Positions 43,256 to 52,575 of a stretch of DNA of 64,000 nt are shown here, in pieces. A program made the position numbers and the translations under genes. Source of the DNA: G965197555 sp965197555 (GTDB taxonomy: Bacteria; Chloroflexota; Dehalococcoidia; Lucifugimonadales; UBA3495); assembly GCA_965197555.1 (NCBI GenBank), contig OZ240213.1, positions 2,232,001-2,296,000 of the forward strand, written 5' to 3'. Below the pieces are notes generated by a model. It had not been told where the DNA came from and ran no database searches. It saw nothing but the letters and a program-made list of their open reading frames with translations. Within the stretch, counting starts at the first letter, position 1. Every line of letters starts with the position of its first letter.

Positions 43256-45001
43256 ATGAAAAAGCTCATTTTCCTGACCATCATGACCATGGTTCTCACC
43301 CTCACCGCCGCCTGCGGCGGCCAAGCCCCCCCGGAACAACCCGGGTCCACAGCCCCCAGCCCCAGCGCCACAGCCGCTCCCAGCGGCTCCGGGACCCCGG
43401 CCGCAACCCCTCCTCCCCAACCCGTAAATACCCGGATCCCAGTCCCGACCCGTCCCCAACGGCTACAGGGGCTGGGGGCAACTCCCACCCCTGAACCGAC
43501 CCAACCCTCCAGCCCGGCAACCGCCGCCCCGGTAACCCCGGCAGCCACCACCGTTTCAAGCAGCCCCGGATCCCCGGCCGCCACCCAGGAAAGTCCGACC
43601 CAGGACGAGGATATCTCGATCAAGGACCTGGTCCCGCAGAACCCCCAGCTCAACGACACGGTCCTCCTGCAGGACATCTACCCCCACGCGGACCTGGACC
43701 AGTTCGCCCTGGACCCCACCCAACCGGTTCCCCTCCCCATCATCCACGAAAAAGGTGAACTCGCACCCATCGAAACGATCAAGGAATTGAAACAAGATTT
43801 AATCCACGACGATCACCCCTTCCCCCAATGGTTCTTCTACGAGAATGTCAGGGACCATCCATACCTTCACATCTTCCCAAGACTCCAGCACACCGCCCAC
43901 GAAGAGAAACCGCCTGGCCAAATCGAGGACATAGCCTTCAGGTTCGATAACCCCAAACCGTACATTTTCCCGACAGGGGCAGCAGAGGGGATAACCCGGT
44001 TCATCTACAACCCCTGGTTCGAACCGAGTACACACCCCTTCGAACACGTCCATTTCGGAAACGACTCGACCAGGGAAGTCCTGGCCCAAGCCATGACCGA
44101 AGCAATGGAAGAGGCGAAGTACCCCGCAGCCCGGCAAATGCCCACCCTATGGAGCAGAAACCGGATAAGAGAGCAGAAGCTGGAAGGCTTTCTCCGAGGA
44201 CCCGCATACGCGGCTGGAGAGGATATCAGCGATAGATGGTTTGAAGATAGACGCTACGACCACGTGGCGCCGGTCACTCACTGGGAGTTCCTCCACCCCC
44301 AGCTGCCCATCATCAGGGTCACCTCCTACAACACGGTGATGCTGCCCCTGACCGTGAGCTCCGAGGACTTCTCCTACAAGTCTTTAACCGATCTGGACCC
44401 GAACTGGCAAAACTTCCGAGAACCCCAAGTCGAAAAGGACGTGGGGAACCTCAGGAGCCGGATGGGAGACATGGTGCCCACGACGTTCGCAGTGTCCTTC
44501 GTGGTCTCCTTCCAGAACAGGTGGACATCCTTCGAAGAACCCAACCGGCTGATGAACCGGTTCCAAGACGACTTCCAACTTTTAATGCACAACATTTCCC
44601 ATACCACCACAGAGCGGCAGAGAGAAATCGACAAGGAACATTCTCCCAACTACTGGCACCCCAGCGACTACATGCAGCACAGGCTGATCGGCCCCATAGT
44701 CCTACAGGTCTACGAGTCGGAGGTGCTCCAGCCGGGCATCTACAGCGCCGTCCCCAAGGTGACCCACTGGGAGGCCCCGGAGTTCATCCTACCGGACAGC
44801 TTATTCGAAGCTCTGAAGGAAAGAACACGGAATGGGGAAAAAGTGTGGACAAGGTACGACATCTTCAGATGGCTCCAACCGGGCTCATGGCAGTTCATCA
44901 ACTCCCCCCTTCCGGGACACCAGATAATACGCAAACAACACACGGAGGAAGAGAAAGACCGTTTTGCCGAGGCTACCGGCGGCATAAGACCCGACTGGTA
45001 G
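43256..45001 (+). CDS. Large lipoprotein of unknown family
   Basis: 581 aa; ATG behind GAGAGGA. Signal peptide MKKLIFLTIMTMVLTLTAAC with lipobox TAAC (Cys20), a Pro/Ser/Thr stalk to about 120, then a 450-residue globular domain rich in aromatic residues and His (PQWFFYENVRDHPYLHIF, PLPIIHEKGE, NYWHPSDYMQHRLIG). I do not recognise the family and see no catalytic motif. A 5'-truncated copy of its C-terminal half lies at 47899-48842, with a protein-level match from DSTREVLAQAMTEAMEEAKYP onward. Predicted cell-surface protein. Confidence 0.7.
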   Translation: MKKLIFLTIMTMVLTLTAACGGQAPPEQPGSTAPSPSATAAPSGSGTPAATPPPQPVNTRIPVPTRPQRLQGLGATPTPEPTQPSSPATAAPVTPAATTVSSSPGSPAATQESPTQDEDISIKDLVPQNPQLNDTVLLQDIYPHADLDQFALDPTQPVPLPIIHEKGELAPIETIKELKQDLIHDDHPFPQWFFYENVRDHPYLHIFPRLQHTAHEEKPPGQIEDIAFRFDNPKPYIFPTGAAEGITRFIYNPWFEPSTHPFEHVHFGNDSTREVLAQAMTEAMEEAKYPAARQMPTLWSRNRIREQKLEGFLRGPAYAAGEDISDRWFEDRRYDHVAPVTHWEFLHPQLPIIRVTSYNTVMLPLTVSSEDFSYKSLTDLDPNWQNFREPQVEKDVGNLRSRMGDMVPTTFAVSFVVSFQNRWTSFEEPNRLMNRFQDDFQLLMHNISHTTTERQREIDKEHSPNYWHPSDYMQHRLIGPIVLQVYESEVLQPGIYSAVPKVTHWEAPEFILPDSLFEALKERTRNGEKVWTRYDIFRWLQPGSWQFINSPLPGHQIIRKQHTEEEKDRFAEATGGIRPDW

Positions 45002-45139
45002 GAACCGCCCCCGGCCGGCGGCCAGGCCCGGCACAGGTGACCGGCGGTCCGCAGGCACCCGGCCAGGGCCCAACCGTAGCGCTGACCCCCACCCTGCTTG
45101 ACAGCCCTTAAAGCACAAAGCCTCCACCAAAACCCCTAT

Positions 45140-45247
45140 AATGCCCAGATTCCCCAGGGACGCGTTAGAACCTTCCATGATGGTCCCGGCCTTGATGCTG
45201 AAGTCCTCGCGGCAATCCCTATAGGTAAACGGAATCGGCAATTCTGA
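45140..45247 (-). pseudogene. IS1595-family transposase N-terminal remnant
   Basis: Minus-strand reading YRDCREDFSIKAGTIMEGS resembles the zinc-binding N-terminus of IS1595/ISXO2-type transposases (pattern CRxCRxxFSVxTGTxM). Nothing else of the transposase is visible. The remaining gap 45002-45705 contains no convincing gene. Confidence 0.45.
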
Positions 45248-45705
45248 TTATCGTCGTGAATGTGGCGGTAGTCGTAGGGTCGTCTTAGGCGTCAGGACTT
45301 TTGCAATCGACTCACACCTGGGATAAGCGGGATTCCCGGAGCGCCGTGCTACAATGCATGGGTGGCTTCAGTTCCAGTGCCCACAACTGCAGCAGAGGTA
45401 GCGTTGCTCGCCGCGTGGCTTGCCGTTCTTCACCACCTTGGTTAACTCAGCCATCGACGTCTGCCAAGTGCTCCCGTGAAGAGTTGATTGAAGTTGTTGG
45501 GCAACTGCTCAGCTACATTGGCCAGCGCGGGTCTGATCCAGTCTGAACAGTTACTTCGGCCCACCAGACTTGACAAAATCAAGAACCTTCACACTGACGT
45601 TCAGGTTGGCCGTATAGTGTGGGCTGGCACTGAATGCCTGAATGGATGGCTTGACCATCCAAAGTTCTGACCCAGGATAATGCTGATGAGAAAGATCAAT
45701 TCCGC

Positions 45706-46956
45706 GTGAGAATATTCAGAAGCACCTACACCATACTCATAGCAATCCTCCTAACCTTGCTCATTGTGATGGGCTGCGCTCCTGAAGAGCCTGAATTGGT
45801 AGCTACGGCGGCCCCAACCAATATTCCTCCCTCGCCGCCATCCCAAACTCCGACAACCACGCCAGTTCCACCAGTGCCCCCTGAATCTGCTGCTACTCCA
45901 CAGGTACCGACACCTGAATCCACGCCTGCTCAAGACTCTACAGCCACGCCAGTTCCACCAGTGCCCCCTGAATCTACTGCTACTCCACAGGTATCGACAC
46001 CTGAATCCACGCCTGCTCAAGACTCTACAGCCACAATCACTCCCCCAGTAGAAGCAGATCCCACTGCCACGCCTCAACTCCAGACCTTCAATGTCGGCGA
46101 TACCGTGCGTCTTGGCGACCTTCACATAACCGTGAACGGCGTTCGAGCTTCTCTCGGAGATAACTTCTGGGCACCCGAGAAAGGAGCCTATTTCATCTAT
46201 GTGGATGTCACGTTTAGGAACGAAGGCGATCAACCTGAAGTGGTCAGTACATTACTCCAAATGGAGATGCGCGATGCCGAAGGACGGTCGTATGACGTCG
46301 ACATCTCCGCGATTGCCTCTAGCGGAAGTTCGTCACTAGACGGTGAAATCACTCCGGGTGGCAGTCTACGAGGGGAGGTGGGATACCAACTGCCCACGAG
46401 CGCGACCGATCTAACTTGGCATTTCTCTGGCGATATCTTTCGGCTGGGACAGGCAATCTTCTCCTTGGGTAACGTGCCCGTACCGGTGCTACCACCAGGG
46501 TTCACCTTAGACGACCCCTTGCCAGCAGGTGAGGTTCTGATAGGCTCAGACGGTACCGAGATACGCGTATTAGGCATAATACCGGACGCACGAAGGCAGG
46601 TGGCTGAGGAGAACAGCTTCAACGATTCCCCAGAAGAGGGGATGCGCTTCTACATGATTCGCCTAGAGGTTGGTTATCCAGCAGACGCATCCGGTTCCGT
46701 CAATGTAGCAGCGTGGGACTTCAGCCTAATTGGCGACAACCGCGTGGTCTATGGCGGGCTGGTCTATAGCATCAGCTGTGGAGTTATCCCAGAACCACTT
46801 GGAGGTGAATTCGGGGAAGGGCACGAGGTCTTTGCTGGAGGTCGGGTAGAAGGCAACGTCTGCTTTGAAATCCCCGAGGCCGAGGACGGCTTGATTTTGA
46901 TACACGAGCCGGGATATGGGACAGGGCCACGTCGTTTTCTTAGCCTCAGTAACTGA
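45706..46956 (+). CDS. Lipoprotein with two DUF4352-like beta domains
   Basis: 416 aa from a GTG at 45706. Signal peptide and lipobox VMGC (Cys24); a Pro/Thr stalk contains a 29-residue duplication. Residues about 127-255 (FNVGDTVRLGDLHITVNGV, KGAYFIYVDVTFRNEGDQP) fit a DUF4352 immunoglobulin-like domain, and a second, related half follows (LIGSDGTEIRVLGI, RFYMIRLEVGYP). Such lipoproteins are frequent in Chloroflexota and Actinobacteria; the domain mediates extracellular interactions. GC is lower than in the plasmid backbone. No operon partner. Confidence 0.7.
   Translation: MRIFRSTYTILIAILLTLLIVMGCAPEEPELVATAAPTNIPPSPPSQTPTTTPVPPVPPESAATPQVPTPESTPAQDSTATPVPPVPPESTATPQVSTPESTPAQDSTATITPPVEADPTATPQLQTFNVGDTVRLGDLHITVNGVRASLGDNFWAPEKGAYFIYVDVTFRNEGDQPEVVSTLLQMEMRDAEGRSYDVDISAIASSGSSSLDGEITPGGSLRGEVGYQLPTSATDLTWHFSGDIFRLGQAIFSLGNVPVPVLPPGFTLDDPLPAGEVLIGSDGTEIRVLGIIPDARRQVAEENSFNDSPEEGMRFYMIRLEVGYPADASGSVNVAAWDFSLIGDNRVVYGGLVYSISCGVIPEPLGGEFGEGHEVFAGGRVEGNVCFEIPEAEDGLILIHEPGYGTGPRRFLSLSN
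45861..46034 (+). repeat. 87-bp tandem duplication in lipoprotein stalk
   Basis: Two 87-bp units (45861-45947, 45948-46034) differ at a few positions and add 29 residues of Pro/Thr-rich stalk each. Confidence 0.75.
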
Positions 46957-47250
46957 CGGATAGTTTGACTCGTTGGTTAGAGTCTTGGACGGATGTGTTG
47001 GTTATAAAAATGGTAGTCTTGAGCATACCACTCCCCTGCTATGGCTTATCTCTGAGTAGTCTACCTAATCCAGGGATCTAACCCATCTCATCTTAATTGG
47101 CCTATGCTCCCCCACTATCTGTACTACTTTCGATGACGGTCTACAAATCCTGAGTCCAAGTTGGAGTTTCACGACGGGAGGCGGATAAGCGGTATGTGAT
47201 TCCTTCGGTGAAGAACACCGGGACGCATGGCTGGACGGGAGAGGGTAACA

Positions 47251-47877
47251 TCAGAGGTCCACGTAATCATAGACGCAGGCTAACCTTTTCCCGTTGAGCT
47301 CGAGTTCGTCGGCCCGGAAATTCTCGCCGTCTCGCATCAGCGATTTACTGCGGGTGGCTTCTATGAACCTTTCATAGTCCTGTTGGGTCGCCTAGCCTTT
47401 TCGTTCATCGTACATTGAAGTTCTGAAAACCAGGATATAAAACACGGAGACCTTGCCAGGAGCGGCAACCGTGCCGGCAGTTCCCGTCAACAGTTGATAG
47501 CGAATATCTGCGAACCGGGAAGAGTCCGGCGAACCCTTGACCGAATAATACTTCAACAACAGGCCCTTCACCCTCTCCGGCGCGTTGGTATTCTTCCCGG
47601 CCTCCCGTGTCTTCATGGCCGACGAGTACCTGCTCCTCACTGTACTCCCAAACGTTTCATCCACCTTGGCTTCCACCCCTACAAACAGACTTGGTCTGAG
47701 GGGCCACCGGTCTACATGCCCAGTGATTCCAAGGTCCAGGTTGCTAGGGTTTCCCGGATTAACTGCTTCGCGTGAAGAAAGGTCTGACTCGAGGAACTTA
47801 CACCGTTCGGTCGGCGACCCACACATCCCCAGTGTCATGGTCAATCCACGTTGATTTGCCTGGATGCCGGACAGCAA
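47251..47877 (-). pseudogene. Unrecognised conserved-looking protein with single in-frame TAG
   Basis: The frame contains LFVGVEAKVDETFG, ERVKGLLLKYYSVK, SRFADIRYQLLTGTAGTVAA and VSVFYILVFRTSMYDERKG, then TAG at 47392-47394, and continues open for 46 codons (ATQQDYERFIEATRSKSL...) to a stop at 47251. The EAK motif inside a beta-rich setting could mark a PD-(D/E)XK-like fold, but this is only a guess. The N-terminal 50 residues look like unrelated fused sequence. So the gene is both 5'-damaged and stop-interrupted. Confidence 0.5.
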
Positions 47878-47898
47878 ACCACATTATTCGCAATGTCC

Positions 47899-48842
47899 CC
47901 AGAAGCGATGCGACCAGGGGGGTCCTGGCCCAAGCCGTCACGGAGGCGATGGAGGAGGCGAAATACCCCGCAGCCCAGCCCATGCCCACCCTGTGGGGCG
48001 AAGAACAAATAAGAGAATGGAAGCTGGAGGAATTCCTCCGAACACCCGCATACGCGGCTGGAGAAGACAATCGTGATTGGTTCAGAAATAGAGACGAAGA
48101 CCACGTGGCGCCGATCAGCCACTGGGAGATTCTCCACCCCCAGCTGCCCATCATCAGGGTTACCTCCTACAACACAGTAAGACTGCCCCTGACACTGAGC
48201 GCAGAGGACTTCTCATACGAGTCGATAACCAATCCGGACCCGGACCGGAGAGACCAACTCAAAAAAGACGCAAAGCACCTCCGGAGCCGGCTCTCGCGTG
48301 GGCGTGTACCCTCCACGACGTTCGGAGTGTCCTTCGTGATCTCCTTCCAGAACCGGTGGACCTCCTTCGAAGACCCCAGCCGGCTGATGGTCCGGTTCCC
48401 GGAAGAATTTGAAGAGATAACCATCATTTACGGCTTCAAGGCAAGAACACACTGGGAATTACATAAGGAGCGTACTCCCAACTACTGGCACCCCAGCGAC
48501 TACATGCAGCACAGGCTCATCGGCCCCGTGGTACTGCAGGTCTACGAGTCGGAGGTGCTCCAACCGGGCATCTATAGCGCCGTCCCCAAGGTAACCCAGT
48601 GGGAAGCCCCGGAGTACGTCATACCGGACAGCGTATTCGAAGACGTGAGAGAACGAGAAAAACTAGGAGGATTTAGCGAAGACGCCCTCCTCGTAAGATG
48701 GTTCCTATCAGATTTACCAAAACCCATCAACTACCCCCTACCGGGACACATCGCAGTCTCCGACGAGATGGATGAACGGAGAGAGTACCCTGCCTGGAGA
48801 AAGCTCCTATCCGAAATTTACGAGACAGGCCGGGACTGGTAG
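47899..48842 (+). pseudogene. 5'-truncated copy of the 43256 lipoprotein
   Basis: From SDATRGVLAQAVTEAMEEAKYPAA to the end ETGRDW it parallels the C-terminal half of the protein at 43256-45001 (shared PAYAAGED, HPQLPIIRVTSYNT, FQNRWTSFE, NYWHPSDYMQHRLIG, QVYESEVLQPGIYSAVPKVT). The first about 275 codons, including signal peptide and stalk, are absent; the frame runs on upstream into unrelated sequence. Probably a recombination product and not exported. It is immediately followed by CRISPR-repeat relics. Confidence 0.7.
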
Positions 48843-48870
48843 GGGCTCCGGGCCGACCTCCGGCCCGTGA

Positions 48871-48957
48871 TTCTTCCCGGGCCTGCGGGGATAGACCGAG
48901 GTACTGTCCGGTGTTGGCCTGCTCGATCACGTTCCCCCCGCGCACGCGGGCGATAGG
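48871..48957 (+). CRISPR. Degenerate two-repeat CRISPR relic
   Basis: Unit 1 (48871-48898) ends GCGGGGATAGACCG; a 32-nt spacer-like stretch follows; unit 2 (48931-48957) begins GTTCCCCCCGCGCACGCGGG. Unit length 27-28 and period 60 fit type I-E arrays, but the units are diverged from each other and no cas gene is present. The spacer is GTACTGTCCGGTGTTGGCCT in its central part (48901-48920). Confidence 0.45.
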
Positions 48958-49570
48958 TCATACCTTCGGATACACTTTCGACCTTCCCAAGCCAGACAAC
49001 GCAAGCAACCGCTCCAGCAAGGCTAAGCAGAAGCCATCTCACAAGCCGCCACGGAACAACACCAGCAAGTCTCCCCAACGGGCTACATCAAGAGTTGGAA
49101 AATCGGTAACTCGCCCCAAACCAAGCCAGGCTGAGGTCGAAGCCAAGAGGGGAAAACGGCTCAAGTACGACCGGCGAAGAAAGCAGACAGAGAAACGCAA
49201 GGAGTACGAGCGCCGCCGCGCTCAAGTACAGAGACAGAAAGACAAGGAGATAGGCCTCTGCAAAAGCTGCCCGAGCCCTGCCATCCCCGGCAGGACGCGC
49301 TGCCAGTCCTGTGCGGACAAACACCAGGAGTCCAAACGGCGCAGCAAGGACAGGCAGAGAGCCATGGCCGGGACCTATAAATCGCCTAAATCGCCATCAG
49401 CACCGGCACAACTGCTGACGCATTCATACATGGGCGGTGGCCCTGCTTCAGACGTCGGTTCGAAAGGCCTGAAAGTAAGTAGAGGATATGAACCTCTAGT
49501 GGTTCGAGTCCACCACGGTGGGCCTACACGTACCGAATTGCGAACTTTTCTGTGGGAGGTACAAATATAG
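48911..49570 (+). CDS. Basic zinc-ribbon protein
   Basis: Up to 219 aa; the true start is unclear because the first codons overlap the CRISPR relic and no good ribosome-binding site is visible. A Lys/Arg-rich helical middle (RGKRLKYDRRRKQTEKRKEY) precedes GLCKSCPSPAIPGRTRCQSC, a CxxC...CxxC ribbon often seen in small phage and plasmid proteins before HNH-like regions. The C-terminal 50 residues overlap a tRNA-like fragment and are probably not genuine. Nucleic-acid binding is likely; function unknown. Confidence 0.45.
   Translation: MLACSITFPPRTRAIGHTFGYTFDLPKPDNASNRSSKAKQKPSHKPPRNNTSKSPQRATSRVGKSVTRPKPSQAEVEAKRGKRLKYDRRRKQTEKRKEYERRRAQVQRQKDKEIGLCKSCPSPAIPGRTRCQSCADKHQESKRRSKDRQRAMAGTYKSPKSPSAPAQLLTHSYMGGGPASDVGSKGLKVSRGYEPLVVRVHHGGPTRTELRTFLWEVQI
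49480..49513 (+). other. tRNA-like fragment (anticodon arm + T arm)
   Basis: TAGAGG-ATATGAA-CCTCTA gives a 6-bp stem with a 7-nt loop having T at position 33, followed directly by GTGG-TTCGAGT-CCAC, a T-arm-like hairpin. No variable loop or matching acceptor stem exists, so this is not a functional tRNA; it may be a decayed tRNA gene or attachment site. Confidence 0.3.
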
Positions 49571-49907
49571 GGAGTCTGGCTTGGTAGGCCGGACTTGACG
49601 GTAGACAGTACCCTGTTTGAGTTGATGTTGAGCCTGTGAGGCTCCAATCCTTTCGAGGTCCTTATCTAAAAAATATCCGCTTTCCCTGGGTTCGTTGTTG
49701 GAGCGGCTACTCATAGTTCGGTTGGCGGGCCAACTCCAACTACCAGATCGTCAACGAAGGAACGAGCTACCGGCAAATGGTGTCCCCGCATCGGAAACAG
49801 CTGGGGGAAGCGGAGGTGGTTGACCCGGCAACCGCCCATTGATACAAGTCCAACTCAGTCACTTTCAGCATGGACTAATGTCCGTGATTACCCTTGGCGA
49901 AATGACC
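49571..49907. other. Structured non-coding interval
   Basis: No gene supported. It contains hairpins GTCTGGC...GCCGGAC (about 49575-49595) and GAGCCT-GTG-AGGCTC (49632-49646). A plus-strand tail NYQIVNEGTSYRQMVSPHRK ending at a TGA near 49842 looks like the C-terminus of a lost gene. Confidence 0.35.
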
Positions 49908-50654
49908 CTAAAAAATGACAACATTAGAAATCCGATGTCGTTTCTGCACCAGCACTTGGACGTGGGCAACTGACAGCCAAGGCCTGTTTTTATGGATCAT
50001 TCGATGACAATTTGAACACACCAAGGACAGGTCTGACAGCTTTGTCGTTTCACCTTGTAGAGATAACTCCGATAATGGCTTGGTGTGGTGACACTCGATG
50101 AACCCGTGCCCTCTTTCCCCGTAGACCTCTGCAAAATCAAACTGGCATACTTCGCAAGTCAAAGACTTGTGCTCCTTAATGGTCTGCTTCTTCTTTAGCC
50201 TGACAATTGACGTATTCCGCTCCCGGTACCTATGGAGCCTAGTTAGCACTTTCCCCTCTTCGCCCTCTTCGTTGTCTTCAGAAATTACCTCCACCGACGG
50301 AAGTGCTACATCCGATATGACTATGTCTCGGATGGCGTCAGAAACTCTTTGGAGTCCATCACGATCAGAGGCAAACCGATTCCAGACTACGCCTAAATCC
50401 TTGTTACCATTTTGGAGACCCTTCCCTTTGTATGCTGGGTCATACCTGCGAAAAGTCATTAGTGTCATGTGAACACCGTTCTCGTTCCGGAACTTTTCGG
50501 GGACAGTCCCTCCCAACTTCACCCGCAAGCGATAGAGGAATTGGCTCAGTTCCAAGATTTCGTGCGAGCCTTTTCCAGGAATAGAAGGGGCATGAGCTAG
50601 GTAGAATTGTAATGCGACAATCAACTCGTCTCGGGACCACGATGGGTTTCGCAA
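49908..50654 (-). CDS. HNH endonuclease
   Basis: 248 aa from a TTG at 50654, chosen because AAAGGGG lies six bases upstream. The C-terminal third has the HNH core: CEVCQFDF, HGFIECHHTKPLSEL (HH of the beta-beta-alpha-metal motif) and LVCSNCHRMIHK, with two zinc-binding CxxC pairs. The N-terminal region (WSRDELIVALQFYL...KFRNENGVHMTLMTFRRYDP) resembles the DNA-recognition part of HNH restriction enzymes related to McrA-type nucleases. It follows the phosphorothioation-like operon on the same strand after a 179-bp gap, so it could be a restriction effector; this is inference. Confidence 0.8.
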   Translation of the reverse strand: MRNPSWSRDELIVALQFYLAHAPSIPGKGSHEILELSQFLYRLRVKLGGTVPEKFRNENGVHMTLMTFRRYDPAYKGKGLQNGNKDLGVVWNRFASDRDGLQRVSDAIRDIVISDVALPSVEVISEDNEEGEEGKVLTRLHRYRERNTSIVRLKKKQTIKEHKSLTCEVCQFDFAEVYGERGHGFIECHHTKPLSELSLQGETTKLSDLSLVCSNCHRMIHKNRPWLSVAHVQVLVQKRHRISNVVIF

Positions 50655-50833
50655 GCCAACCCCTTTAGTTCACGGCTTTCGTTTCCACCAAAACCCAGAT
50701 TGGCGCCGAGTATCCCTGCCGATTTCCTTTTCCATTACGGGTGGCGGCAACAGGCCGTCCCTATTCAAAATCGGTCCGATCATCCCGGCCAGTTTTGAAC
50801 CTTTGGGATCAGATTTTGATCAGGCCGTTAAAA

Positions 50834-51859
50834 TCACTTACCCCAATATCCGCTGGGAACTATGCGTGAAGGCATTGCATCAATTCTGAGTTCGTTCCTG
50901 ACGGCATTGGCTAGTTCGACGGCGTGACCTCCCCGGAAGTTGTCAGCAATTACTTGCTTTGCGCCTGACGCCTCAATATATCGGAGAGTACCTTCAAAAT
51001 CTGCGTGGCAAGTCATCGCCACCCGGAATGACCTAAGGGAGAACTGCAGCACAGGATCCTCAAGACTCGACATATAAGCACTGAGACTTATCGCAGTTCC
51101 GTCCTCTAATCCAAAGAGGTCCCCTTCTCCAAGTCCATAAAGTCGCATGTACTGTCCATCGGCAAGGGATTGTTTGGCTTCCTCAGAAGAAACATCCAGT
51201 ATAGGACGAATCTGATATCCAAACATTCTGTACACGTCGATTTCCCGGCACAGTTTCTGAGTAGCCAAGAAGGGCACATTAGTAGCTTCGTCCAATAAGA
51301 CAAGGGCCCGTTCCAAAGTCCCCCTGTGGGCTTTGATGTGGACTGGCCCCTGTCCCAACTGTTTGATCACAAGTTCAATCAGCCGGCCGTCGACGTCTGA
51401 TTGTGTATATCTCCTAATGCGGTCTGGGCTTCCATAGGTGCTGTCGACGACCAAAACGTCAGTCTTGACCACGTCGTCCAGTGGCCAGTTGAAATCTCCC
51501 GAGTATGCGACCCTTACACCGTTAGCTAAGGTCATGCCCACTTGCACTGCCCCCAGCATGTGGCCGCTAGGGACCAAATCGATTTGGTCCCCGCCAACTT
51601 CATAGGATTCTCCCATTGAAACCGAGATAAAGTTCGACCTATACGCAAGCTCTGCGTTCAACTCGACGAGCAGCAATTCCCGTGTGGGCTTACTAGTGAC
51701 AATCGACTGGTACCCTTTGCTGGATTCAAATCCACCCATATGGTCCGAATGGATATGCGTTTGGACTCGGATTGGAACGTCGGAGACAAAGCCGTCGCAA
51801 ACCACGTTTTCGCCAAGAACGATGCCGCCATTAGGTGATACTCGAACGGGGACTTCCAT
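50834..51859 (-). CDS. Metallo-beta-lactamase-fold nuclease (Snm1/CPSF-like)
   Basis: 341 aa from the ATG at 51859, which overlaps the upstream stop (TGATG). Metal motifs: HIHSDHMGG (motif 2, HxHxDH), PSGHMLGA (motif 3) and YSGDF (motif 4), with VVDSTYG following, as in beta-CASP/SNM1-type DNA or RNA exonucleases. The C-terminal half holds KAHRGTLERAL and VAMTCHADFEGTLRYIEA, similar to predicted exonucleases that accompany ligase or helicase genes. Expected to hydrolyse phosphodiesters with two Zn ions. Coupled to the HTH gene, hence part of the operon. Confidence 0.8.
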   Translation of the reverse strand: MEVPVRVSPNGGIVLGENVVCDGFVSDVPIRVQTHIHSDHMGGFESSKGYQSIVTSKPTRELLLVELNAELAYRSNFISVSMGESYEVGGDQIDLVPSGHMLGAVQVGMTLANGVRVAYSGDFNWPLDDVVKTDVLVVDSTYGSPDRIRRYTQSDVDGRLIELVIKQLGQGPVHIKAHRGTLERALVLLDEATNVPFLATQKLCREIDVYRMFGYQIRPILDVSSEEAKQSLADGQYMRLYGLGEGDLFGLEDGTAISLSAYMSSLEDPVLQFSLRSFRVAMTCHADFEGTLRYIEASGAKQVIADNFRGGHAVELANAVRNELRIDAMPSRIVPSGYWGK

Positions 51860-52572
51860 CAGCGCCGCTCCATAAATTCCCTGAGGCACGATGTGATTTC
51901 TTGCTCGAATCCCCCTTCCATCGTCTCTATGGTTTGAGCTAAGCTTGAGTCGCCGCAGAGCGAAAACCTGGACACGCCAAGTTTGCCAGACCAGGACAGA
52001 AGCGAACCTAAACGTTCAGATAATGCGTCATGGAAGATGCCGTCGCGCTCCATCTGGGTCAAGTCCTCAAGTTGCTGGCACACTTTGTCTGAAGAGACCG
52101 CCCCCAGAAATAGGTAACGGCGCTCAACCGTAGGGCGAAGGCGGAGAATAGTATCTATACAGTCGTCGATGGACCCTTGGGAGTGTATCCTGGTTTCCAC
52201 CAATTGACGGGTTTCCTCTGATGTGAATTTGTGGGACAGGATGGCCTTTGCACAGGCCATTTGGTCATTCGGTGCTGTCAATCGAGCGACCTGGGCAGCT
52301 GATTTCATGGGCAAGGTAGACGCATTTGGTTTTCCCCAACCTACAAGGTGCTGGATAGTTGGCGCCAAAGCCAAGAGGCGATGGATTTCTCTGAGAGTGC
52401 TAGTGCTGCTAAAGTCCACCAACTTGGCTATCTCCGAAAACGTCGCTCCGCTTCGGTATGCGGTGTCGATGATTCCCGCAACCTCAACGGGCGACAATCT
52501 CCTGTTAGCCTGGTGCGTACCCAAGGACAGTATTAGATCGCGTTTCAACTCAGGAGAGAGATCCTGGACCAT
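51859..52572 (-). CDS. HTH protein, ParB/KorB-like middle, unknown family
   Basis: 237 aa; ATG 52572 has GGGAG upstream and lies three bases after the parB stop. Helical throughout. Residues about 25-75 (LSPVEVAGIIDTAYRSGATFSEIAKLVDFSS) read as a helix-turn-helix, and MKSAAQVARLT (about 89-99) resembles the DNA-binding helices of ParB/KorB proteins; there is no ParB N-terminal CTPase domain. It may act with the adjacent ParB as a split DNA-recognition pair. Not found in the Ssp systems I know. Function unproven. Confidence 0.6.
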   Translation of the reverse strand: MVQDLSPELKRDLILSLGTHQANRRLSPVEVAGIIDTAYRSGATFSEIAKLVDFSSTSTLREIHRLLALAPTIQHLVGWGKPNASTLPMKSAAQVARLTAPNDQMACAKAILSHKFTSEETRQLVETRIHSQGSIDDCIDTILRLRPTVERRYLFLGAVSSDKVCQQLEDLTQMERDGIFHDALSERLGSLLSWSGKLGVSRFSLCGDSSLAQTIETMEGGFEQEITSCLREFMERR

Positions 52573-52575
52573 CTG

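Noticed and set aside
49440..49525. Functional tRNA gene
   Set aside because: No variable loop, no pairing acceptor stem and no CCA; only two arm-like hairpins.
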